A stretch of DNA of 64,000 nt from Shewanella phaeophyticola (GTDB lineage Bacteria; Pseudomonadota; Gammaproteobacteria; Enterobacterales; Shewanellaceae), in assembly GCF_025398315.1 (NCBI RefSeq), contig NZ_JAODOQ010000001.1, positions 2,728,001 to 2,792,000 on the forward strand, given 5' to 3'. A model generated the notes under the pieces. The model saw nothing but the letters and a program-made list of their open reading frames with translations. It had not been told where the DNA came from and searched no databases. Below, one piece after another: positions 7,891 to 14,510 of the stretch. Every line of letters begins with the position of its first letter. The stretch's first letter is position 1. The translations under genes and the position numbers were made by a program.

Positions 7891-9153
7891 CCACCCATTA
7901 CTTAAATAAATGACATAACTCGTTTTCATGGCTTTGGCGAGGGTTACGAACGATGTGATCAACTCATCAATTTTTATCGATATAGCTAAAATATTATCGT
8001 TAAATTAGTGGTTTATTCATCATTTGCAGAATTCAACACAGCAGAGGACCTTGATATCAATCAAGCATAAGAAGAATTGTAATTTGATTGGGGATGATGA
8101 CTTAAGCGCACAACCAACGTTGACAATTTGATACGCCTTGTCGTCGTTTTCGGTCTAAATGCTCACAATATTCGGTTAATGCGGGTAATGCTCCTACAGC
8201 ACCTTTAAATAACGCACCAAATTCAGTGGTGATTTTAAGCCAATTCTCTGCTGGGATGTTTAATCTATTCAGTATGTCCTGACTACTTGAACTAATGGCA
8301 CCACGCTTATCTTCTCGAATAATCCGACCGGTATCTTCAACCAATACTATGTAGTCTTTCACGCTGAACATGAGCCCGTTAGGCATATTGAGTCGCTCAT
8401 TACCCACAAACGGTAATAGCTCAGATGGTTGCTCGCCTTTCATTGCTGAATTGATACGGCGCTGAATACTGGTGTAATCTGAGGTTTCTGGGGTTGCGGC
8501 CATCTTGGCTCTGACAGGGTTTAAATCGACATAAGCCATACAGGCTAAAACTGCGGCTTCATCAAGCAAAGCCTGAGATTTAAACCTGCCTTCCCAGAAT
8601 CTTCCGGTACATTTATCTTCTTTGTTGGCCATTCTGGCTATAGGCTCACTGAGTGAGCGCATAAACCAACTGATATCAATTAAGCGCTTACGGTATTCAG
8701 TAATGCATTCATTAACCGTTTGAAGCTCAAACTGGTTAAGGTCTTCTTCTTTTAGGTATTTATGCGTAAGCAACGTGCCCTTAAAGCCTTTGTGCCATTG
8801 AATGAGCACTTCTTTATCTGACCACTTTTTTGCTTTATCAGCATCGACTTTTATAACCACATGTAAGTGATTGCTCATCACGGCATAAGCACAGATATCA
8901 ATGGCAAAGATAGTCGCTAATTCTAGAATCCGGGAGTCGACCCACTCGCGCCGATGCTCAAAGTTCTCACCTGTTGAATTATCTATTCCACATAAGAATG
9001 CCTTACGCACCACTCGGGAACAGCAGTGGTAGTAAGGCGTATCTTCCAGGCTAACGATTGTCTGTCTTGGTCTGGCCATCTTTAATTACCCATTCTAGAA
9101 ACGTAAATAAAGGGTAGTCGAGTGTTTATTATTTCACCAGCTGGAGTGGGTGG
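7891..9153 (-). mobile_element. RAYT (REP-associated Y1 transposase) element C
   Basis: A complete 1263-bp element from CCACCC (7891-7896) to GGGTGG (9148-9153) with a single transposase gene. It is nearly identical to element B outside a few base changes. It abuts and truncates an IS1182-like gene on the right. On the left lie two AAAAAATTAAGC motifs. Confidence 0.85.
8102..9079 (-). CDS. REP-associated tyrosine transposase (Y1_Tnp), second copy
   Basis: A 325-residue Y1-type HUH nuclease with the NHLHVVIKV motif, CTGRFWEGRFKSQALLDE and AYVDLNPVRA. It is intact and lies in an intact element, so it is the likelier active copy and could also mobilise the short elements at 1945-2081 and 6943-6986. 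It differs from the first copy at scattered positions. Family knowledge: RAYTs are usually single copy and rarely transpose themselves, so two near-identical copies within 4 kb are unusual. Confidence 0.9.
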   Translation of the reverse strand: MARPRQTIVSLEDTPYYHCCSRVVRKAFLCGIDNSTGENFEHRREWVDSRILELATIFAIDICAYAVMSNHLHVVIKVDADKAKKWSDKEVLIQWHKGFKGTLLTHKYLKEEDLNQFELQTVNECITEYRKRLIDISWFMRSLSEPIARMANKEDKCTGRFWEGRFKSQALLDEAAVLACMAYVDLNPVRAKMAATPETSDYTSIQRRINSAMKGEQPSELLPFVGNERLNMPNGLMFSVKDYIVLVEDTGRIIREDKRGAISSSSQDILNRLNIPAENWLKITTEFGALFKGAVGALPALTEYCEHLDRKRRQGVSNCQRWLCA

Positions 9154-9272
9154 CTATTTATTCTGCTAATATAACAAAGGGCATACTCGAATGTGCCAGG
9201 CAAAATTTGCTCTGAAAAATTGATGGGAATGAATTTACTTTGGCAGGATAAGTCAGGCTTGTAGTTGGCCAT
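9154..9272 (-). pseudogene. IS1182-like transposase, N-terminal fragment
   Basis: The minus strand reads MANYKPDLSCQSKFIPINF from an ATG at 9272 and continues through SEQILPGTFEYALCYI before being cut off at the right end of RAYT element C. The wording is typical of the N-terminus of IS1182-type transposases. About 39 codons remain. No continuation was found on the far side of element C. Confidence 0.55.
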
Positions 9273-9399
9273 AACAATTTACTGTAGGTGAATAATATCT
9301 ATTAGATCACAGGCATCGACACACCGCAAGCTCAAAAAACAACCAATTTGTTTTTTAGTAAATAGACGTTAAAAACGTCTATTTTGGAGAAATTCTACA
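9273..9399. other. non-coding stretch with two hairpins
   Basis: It contains AATAGACGTT-AAA-AACGTCTATT (9361-9383, perfect 10-bp stem) and AAAAAACAA...TTGTTTTTT (about 9334-9356). These may be the tip of the IS1182-like element or a terminator. Confidence 0.4.
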
Positions 9400-9493
9400 G
9401 CCTCAACGCCTCGTTAAGCGGATAAAAATGGTTGGCTATAATCGCGAAGCGATGGCCGACTTTAGTTTTTCTGATTTGAGCGCCTTGTTGAAC
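9400..9493 (-). other. attC-like site left of the IS91-type unit
   Basis: About 94 bases run from CCTCAAC (9401-9407) to GTTGAAC (9487-9493), the latter fitting GTTRRRY. The arms CAACGCCTC and GAGCGCCTTGTTG pair partly, and an inner stem forms around TAATCGC-GAA-GCGAT. On the minus strand its first core GTTCAAC is the inverse of GTTGAAC at the end of the attC at 11763-11818. Confidence 0.5.
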
Positions 9494-9591
9494 GAAGCCG
9501 CTCTGCGGCAGAAAAGATAAAGCCCATCTTTCTCACCATCATAAATACTTACTAGACCCTGCCTACCTTGGCATTATCTAGGAGTATCACC

Positions 9592-10482
9592 ATGGAAACT
9601 CATGAACAACAACGCTTTGATTTTCTTTATGAACAACATCTTACCAATTTAACTCTGCAAGGCAAGCGCCCTGCTACCATCGATGCGTACGGTCGCGCAG
9701 TTAGGCGCATTAGTGCTTATTTTGACTGTTGCCCTGATAACCTTTCAACCGATGATTTGAAGCGTTATTTTGCTGATTTAATTGCCTCTCACTCCTGGAG
9801 TACCGTAAAACTCGACCGTAATGGATTACAGTTTTTCTACCGGTATGTCCTTAATCAATCTTGGGAGTGGCTCAACATTGTTAAGCCGCCGCAGGTCAAA
9901 CGCCTACCGGATATTCTAACCCCTGCCGAAGTCTCAATCGTCATTAGCCTCACCCATAAGCTGCGATATCAAGTGTGCTTTTTAACCTTATACAGTATGG
10001 GGTTGCGCCTCGGTGAAGCAATTTCATTGCAGGTTGGCGATATCGATTCAGCGTTGATGCAGGTGCATATTCGTGACGCCAAAGGCGGCAAGGATAGGTT
10101 AGTACCTTTACCGCAACGCACATTGTTAGCGCTGCGGTATTACTGGCAAACCCATCGCCATCCTCGGCATGTATTTCCCGGTAAAGACGGTAAACCAGAC
10201 TCGCTGATGGATCGCGGCGGTATTCAAAAGGCCATGAAAAAAGTGATTTCTGAGTGCAACATTCACAAATCTATCAGTCCACATAATTTACGTCACAGCT
10301 ATGCGACTCATTTGCTAGAGCAAGGGTTAGATTTACGCTCAGTACAGCACTTGCTCGGTCACAACAGCCTAAACACCACAGCAAGGTATACACGTCTCAC
10401 TCAAATTACCCGTAAGAACACGGCCTTGTCGGTTAACCAGCTCACTAATAATTTGGTGTTGAAGTGGGAGTGTGACATATGA
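9592..10482 (+). CDS. tyrosine recombinase (XerC/D-like) of IS91-type element
   Basis: A 296-residue site-specific recombinase. It has an N-terminal SAM-like core-binding domain (residues 10-90) and a C-terminal catalytic domain with the expected set: Arg in LRLGEA, Lys in AKGGKDRLVPLP, His-x-x-Arg in SPHNLRHSYATHL, His in LLGHNSLNTT and nucleophile Tyr in ARYTRL. The ATG at 9592 follows TAGGAG, so it is preferred to the upstream in-frame ATG at 9568. The stop overlaps the transposase start by four bases. It is not an integron integrase: the partner gene and element layout match IS91 companions. Confidence 0.9.
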   Translation: METHEQQRFDFLYEQHLTNLTLQGKRPATIDAYGRAVRRISAYFDCCPDNLSTDDLKRYFADLIASHSWSTVKLDRNGLQFFYRYVLNQSWEWLNIVKPPQVKRLPDILTPAEVSIVISLTHKLRYQVCFLTLYSMGLRLGEAISLQVGDIDSALMQVHIRDAKGGKDRLVPLPQRTLLALRYYWQTHRHPRHVFPGKDGKPDSLMDRGGIQKAMKKVISECNIHKSISPHNLRHSYATHLLEQGLDLRSVQHLLGHNSLNTTARYTRLTQITRKNTALSVNQLTNNLVLKWECDI

Positions 10483-11546
10483 AGTTTATCGATATTTTAC
10501 GTGACCATCTTGATGTGTTTAATCAAGCTTATGATGGCCAAATAACAACATCAATGCGCCATGCCATTAATGCCATGCTGAGCTGTCGCGCTCACACCCA
10601 AAGAGCTAGCCACTGGGCTTGTCAGGGGTGCACTCATACAGCAGATTTCCCGCTGTCATGTGGTCATCGCAGTTGTCCTCAATGTCAGTACAACACCACG
10701 GCAGATTGGTTAGCGAAGCAACAGGCTAAACTGTTACCTGTCGATTACTTTATGGTGACACTTACTTTGCCATATGAACTGCGTGTGGTGGCTAAATATC
10801 AACCGGAAGCACTCTATCCAGCCATGTTTTCAGTGGCTGCCAGTGTGCTCAAAGACTTTGCGCTTAACTCTCCAAAACTGGCCGGTGATATTGGTTTCAC
10901 TGGCGTGCTGCATACTCACAGCCGGCGGCGAGATTTACATCCGCATATTCACTTTATTATTCCAGCGGGCAGTTTCAACAAAACCCAACAACACTGGAAA
11001 AAGAATAAGGGCAAATACCTGTTCAACGCTTTCAATTTAGCTAAAGTGTGGCGCGCACGTTTGCTGGAACAGTTGGCAAAACTGAATCTCAAACTGCCAA
11101 CCTCACTGCCGAAAAAATGGGTGGTTGACTGCCAGCATGTGGGTAAAGGGTTGCCTGCACTGCAATATCTATCACGCTATCTTTATCGTGGTGTACTGCC
11201 TGACAAAAACATCAAAAGTGAAGCCGATGGGCTTGTCAGTTTTAAGTATAAAGACAGTCAAACTCAGTCTACAAAAGTACGAACCTTACCCGCCACAGAA
11301 TTTCTCTGGTTGATGCTCCAGCATGTGTTGCCTAAAGGGTTACGACGAGTGAGAGACTATGGATTACTCAGAGGCAATGCCAAAAAACTCAGGCTACAAA
11401 TACAACTGATGCTGGCGGTTGCTGGGGCTGTATTTCCAATCATTCCCGAGATAAAGCGCAGATTAGCAACGCGCCGTTGCCCCTGTTGTCTGCAACCAAT
11501 GCGCTTTATGGGCATAGTGAAACGACCGACAAACTTAATACCCTGA
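10479..11546 (+). CDS. IS91-family transposase (Y2 HUH nuclease)
   Basis: A 355-residue rolling-circle-type transposase. The N-terminal zinc ribbon has CxxC pairs (WACQGC, LSCGHRSCPQC). The HUH motif is HPHIHF near residue 153. The two Tyr lie in the helix YLSRYLYRG near residue 240. A C-terminal Cys pair (CPCC) precedes the end. The family moves by one-ended rolling-circle transposition without target duplication. It is translationally coupled to the recombinase gene. The reading frame is intact, so the element may be active. Confidence 0.93.
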   Translation: MKFIDILRDHLDVFNQAYDGQITTSMRHAINAMLSCRAHTQRASHWACQGCTHTADFPLSCGHRSCPQCQYNTTADWLAKQQAKLLPVDYFMVTLTLPYELRVVAKYQPEALYPAMFSVAASVLKDFALNSPKLAGDIGFTGVLHTHSRRRDLHPHIHFIIPAGSFNKTQQHWKKNKGKYLFNAFNLAKVWRARLLEQLAKLNLKLPTSLPKKWVVDCQHVGKGLPALQYLSRYLYRGVLPDKNIKSEADGLVSFKYKDSQTQSTKVRTLPATEFLWLMLQHVLPKGLRRVRDYGLLRGNAKKLRLQIQLMLAVAGAVFPIIPEIKRRLATRRCPCCLQPMRFMGIVKRPTNLIP

Positions 11547-11762
11547 ACTTATGTTGAAAATGATAATAAGGATAATGGCTTAACTGAATACCGTGGAGGG
11601 TTAATTTAAGATACTGAAATATAGTGAGTTAACTAATTAGCAAGGAGGCTAAGGGAACTGGCTGTCTACTGAAAAGTAGCTAGCTAACAATCACATCAAA
11701 CAGCGCGTTTTCTCGAGCTGTTAATTACATAATAAAGAGTCACATCTCACGTATTCGGGCTT

Positions 11763-11818
11763 GTTCAACACTTGGGATAAGGACGCGGCTTCGCGCGGCC
11801 TATCCTTATTAGTTAGGC
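11763..11818 (-). other. attC site of the C-H-D protein cassette
   Basis: A 56-base textbook attC. On the minus strand it runs from GCCTAAC (RYYYAAC) to GTTGAAC (GTTRRRY), with a stem pairing GATAAGGA with TCCTTAT and an inner CGCG...CGCG stem around a short loop. The stop codon of the gene at 11813 lies inside the first core. Confidence 0.8.
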
Positions 11819-12217
11819 ATTTTTTATCATAAGTTTAGAGAATTTATTATATGAGTCACTCATAATCGCATGTGGCAAAGGATGTAAAACTCTTGTCTGC
11901 GAAACGAATTGATCATGAAACTCTCGGTTCTTTGAAATATATACTGATGACACACCGTCAGTGAATTGATCACCCGTGATATCAATAATATAGTTTTCAT
12001 ATTCTAACCATGCGTGTGATGACTCACCTCTTTGGCCAGAAACAGATTCAATATTTCGAACGCCCTTAGAAATGAGATATTTACTCAGCATGTCGGTAGT
12101 ACAACCACATGCGCCATTAGGAAAACGGTCAAAGAATGTTTTTCCAATGTAGCTTCCATTTTCAACTAAGACTTCACGTGCTTTTTCAACGATTCCGCGG
12201 ATACTTTCAATGTTCAT
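11813..12217 (-). CDS. cassette-borne transglutaminase/papain-fold-like protein
   Basis: A 134-residue soluble protein. FPNGACGCTTDMLSKYL supplies a possible catalytic Cys, SSHAWLEY a His, and IIDITGDQF an Asp. This spacing fits the transglutaminase-like/papain-fold superfamily, so a peptidase, amidase or acyl-transfer role is plausible; the substrate is unknown. The ATG at 12217 is chosen because GGAG precedes it by eight bases and the cassette boundary G^TTAGGC lies 20 bases upstream; the longer frame to 12298 would run across that boundary. The stop lies in the attC. Confidence 0.7.
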   Translation of the reverse strand: MNIESIRGIVEKAREVLVENGSYIGKTFFDRFPNGACGCTTDMLSKYLISKGVRNIESVSGQRGESSHAWLEYENYIIDITGDQFTDGVSSVYISKNREFHDQFVSQTRVLHPLPHAIMSDSYNKFSKLMIKNA

Positions 12218-12232
12218 ATATACTCCGTGAAT

Positions 12233-12287
12233 GCCTAACAGCTTATTGAAGGGCAAATGAAAATTAAAGTTGCCCTTTAACTTATTG
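12233..12287 (-). other. attC-like site preceding the C-H-D protein cassette
   Basis: The core GCCTAAC (12233-12239) and arms AAGGGCAA (12249-12256) with TTGCCCTT (12270-12277) pair perfectly in the stem. The distal core is degenerate. The first ten bases of the next cassette, GTTAGGCATT, recur inverted at that cassette's attC. Confidence 0.6.
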
Positions 12288-12391
12288 ATTATTAACATCC
12301 TACATTTGCTATCTTATTGAAGTAAAGCAATTAATTGTGCCTAACAGACAAAAACAAACCGAGCTTGCGCGTAAAGTAGAATTTTGGCTCA
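12233..12391. repeat. repeat copy 2 of a cassette-linked segment
   Basis: It aligns with 7680-7838. Both copies contain GTTAG(G/A)C-like cores about 110 bases apart on the minus strand, and no convincing gene between them. Confidence 0.7.
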
Positions 12392-12419
12392 GTACACTAA
12401 AAATTAAAGCCAATAAAAT

Positions 12420-12828
12420 CAAATGATTACGGTTTTTCTATTTTTAATACGATACAACTAAAGAACGATTTTAAATCGTTTTTTAGTTGTAAATCGATGA
12501 AATCCCATTATAACTGTACATAAAAACAGTGCGTATCATATAAAAGTGTCCCAGTTGATTTTATCTTTCACTCTTTTGGCTTTTTCACATGCGCTGTATG
12601 TGGCTGTTGGGGTTAAGGGTTTCCTCCTTGCCCGAGTTTATCTCCCATCGAAATGCACCTTGGTACAGAAATGATCAAACTTTAAGATAAACGCACAGAT
12701 AGCCGAGCTTACAAGGATGTACTCGCAGCGTGTCACAGAAGTGTTTGCATTTGAGGTAACTCTGCCGCATCCATGCTAGATCAATATCAACAATCCCTTT
12801 GTCTTTTGATTTTCTTACAAATAGCCAA
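12420..12828. other. non-coding stretch, no gene recognised
   Basis: It contains a hairpin AACGATTT-TA-AATCGTT near 12468-12485 and AT-rich DNA. The minus strand is stop-free for about 36 codons at 12670-12785, but the peptide is not recognised and has no start context. No integron integrase or attI could be seen here. Confidence 0.4.
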
Positions 12829-12829
12829 A

Positions 12830-14407
12830 CTACACTATCGGTTGAAACGCAGTTAACGAATCGAGCATGGTGGCATTGCCTAATCCTTGCCCTGGTGCGA
12901 CAGAGGTAAATTGACCTTGCTCGCCGTGTAATGCCATGTAATTAAGCAGTACGGTTTCAACCAACAAATTCACGTTATTGGCCGACGGTGCCGACGCGGT
13001 GTCAACAGAGGCATCAGAGCGCATAAAACCAATTTGTTGTTTTTGGGTCATTTGGTCGTCATTACCGCCCATTAATTGGGGTTTACCAGACGGGTTATAC
13101 ACCAAAAAGAACGAGGCTCCCGTTGACGAATTATCGCCTGTCCACTCACCTTTACCGCGTCCTTCCATCGAGTCATCAATACGGCCATTACTTGAAACAG
13201 AGCCATCACTGAATACATATAACATTAACGGCATATTACGACGTGAAGCATACTCTAAACATGCGCCCATACAGCGCCCTGCTCGTAAATCACGTAACTC
13301 ACCGGTTGCCCGCTCGCCAGTGTGATAATCAAACCCGCCCATGGTCACGGTACCAGCGCCAGAGAAGCCATTCACCACTAATTTCATGATGGATGCCGTT
13401 TTTTGAAACTCTGATTCTGAATCAAACTCATTAATACCAAAAATACCACCAGAGCCAACAATATCAGGGTCTAATAACGGATTTAAGGTTGAAGGATCAC
13501 CAAAGCGATCTGCTAAATCAGCACTTTTCACATAGCCACAATTAACCAGATCTTTAATCACATCATCACGTGTGACCTGGGTATTCACCGCCGCCATTTT
13601 TTGCGCGCTAATACGTTGAATGCTTTCCATTACCGCCACAGCGTCACGTTGCGACAATAAACTGAATAAATCCCCCACATCCACCAAACCTGTCACGTCT
13701 GACGGACGGTCAATTTTAGTTGGCCGTTTACTTAAATCGATAAAGCTTGTGGGCGCCATTGAGTTACCGCCCGAATCTGAATTACGCGACCCCACCAACG
13801 GCATTAACGAGCCATTGGCACCCGCCGCTGCAATGGCATACATAGGGTTATGTGGGTTATTGCCGGTGTCGTTGTCTGAGCGATTTGGGATCACCGCACC
13901 ATTTATGCGCGATGCCGTATCTGGAGACACTTTTTCTAAAATACCGCGTAAAAACGCCGAGTCAGAATGAAATGCTAAGCCTAAGTCAGTATTAATAAAA
14001 TCAGACATACCTGCATTTGGATTAGCGATAGAGGGCGCCATATCACCGGGTAAGCCTAGCTTGTTATAACCCGCTGTAGATAGAAAATCTTGCTGACCGC
14101 CAGCACCGCCAACTAATACGTTAGAACCTGCAATATTGGCACCGCCCGCTAAATCAAAACTAATAAACGGAATTTTGCCCGCCCCCTGCACGCTAATACC
14201 ACAGGAGCCCCTTAATGCCTCAAGATCTGGCGACAAAGTAGCATGAGCATTGTTAGGGTTAGCAAACATGCTAAACAAAGATAAGCCCGCAACCGCCGCA
14301 CCACCTTTGTATAAACCCGTTGAAATAAACTCGCGTCGAGTCATGGGTTTACGATGATCTGCAAACAACAATGGACTGTCTGGGTGAAAATGCTTTGGTC
14401 TAGTCAT
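12830..14407 (-). CDS. DUF1501-like exported protein with Tat-type leader
   Basis: A 525-residue protein. The N-terminus has a twin-arginine-like motif MTRREFISTGLYKGGAA followed by a hydrophobic stretch and AHA cleavage site near residue 55. The body has DUF1501-like features: ISFDLAGGANIAGSN, GGFDYHTG and YVFSDGSVSSNG. DUF1501 proteins are distant sulfatase/alkaline-phosphatase-fold relatives, often encoded beside cytochrome proteins with DUF1588-like ends, as here. It is the last gene of a three-gene minus-strand set, 103 bases after the LamG gene. Activity is unknown. A 134-bp copy of its 3' end lies at 6779-6912. Confidence 0.75.
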   Translation of the reverse strand: MTRPKHFHPDSPLLFADHRKPMTRREFISTGLYKGGAAVAGLSLFSMFANPNNAHATLSPDLEALRGSCGISVQGAGKIPFISFDLAGGANIAGSNVLVGGAGGQQDFLSTAGYNKLGLPGDMAPSIANPNAGMSDFINTDLGLAFHSDSAFLRGILEKVSPDTASRINGAVIPNRSDNDTGNNPHNPMYAIAAAGANGSLMPLVGSRNSDSGGNSMAPTSFIDLSKRPTKIDRPSDVTGLVDVGDLFSLLSQRDAVAVMESIQRISAQKMAAVNTQVTRDDVIKDLVNCGYVKSADLADRFGDPSTLNPLLDPDIVGSGGIFGINEFDSESEFQKTASIMKLVVNGFSGAGTVTMGGFDYHTGERATGELRDLRAGRCMGACLEYASRRNMPLMLYVFSDGSVSSNGRIDDSMEGRGKGEWTGDNSSTGASFFLVYNPSGKPQLMGGNDDQMTQKQQIGFMRSDASVDTASAPSANNVNLLVETVLLNYMALHGEQGQFTSVAPGQGLGNATMLDSLTAFQPIV

Positions 14408-14510
14408 TGTTGTTTCCTTGTTGTATCGGTTTTACACACTCATCGGCAGCTAATATCAATGGCGTTAACATTAGTTGCACACTGGGTAATAGGTATGTCA
14501 TCAGCAGCTC

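Larger units (their letters stand above)
9494..11762 (+). mobile_element. IS91-type unit: tyrosine recombinase plus Y2 transposase
   Basis: A two-gene element similar in layout to Shewanella IS91 elements that carry their own integrase. It is flanked by attC sequences on both sides. A perfect hairpin GCCGC-TCT-GCGGC follows the left boundary (about 9497-9509). The right boundary lies near CGGG-CTTG-TTCAAC (about 11757-11769), matching the CAAG/GAAC tetranucleotide target known for IS91 origin ends. Exact ends are not resolved; the 9510-9590 and 11547-11762 flanks are non-coding. Confidence 0.65.
6129..12288 (-). mobile_element. integron cassette array without integrase (CALIN-like), interrupted by other elements
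   Basis: Three minus-strand genes (6135-6596, 7166-7579, 11813-12217) each sit in a unit whose first bases after G^TT are repeated in inverted form at the start of its own attC: 10, 11 and 10 matching bases respectively. This is the expected signature of a circular cassette inserted at G^TTRRRY. No intI gene is present; cassette orientation would put it at higher coordinates, where the DUF1501 gene lies instead. RAYT, IS91-type, IS1182-like and DUF1501 fragments now separate the cassettes. Confidence 0.7.

Noticed and set aside
7756..7962. Minus-strand 68-codon hydrophobic ORF
   Set aside because: It crosses the junction of RAYT element C and repeat DNA; composition reflects A/T runs.
9592..10482. 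Tyrosine recombinase as the missing integron integrase
   Set aside because: It is coupled to an IS91 transposase, XerC/D-like throughout, and lies inside the array in the wrong place; no IntI-specific insert was seen.
12670..12785. Possible gene remnant on the minus strand
   Set aside because: Only 36 stop-free codons, no start and no recognisable motif.
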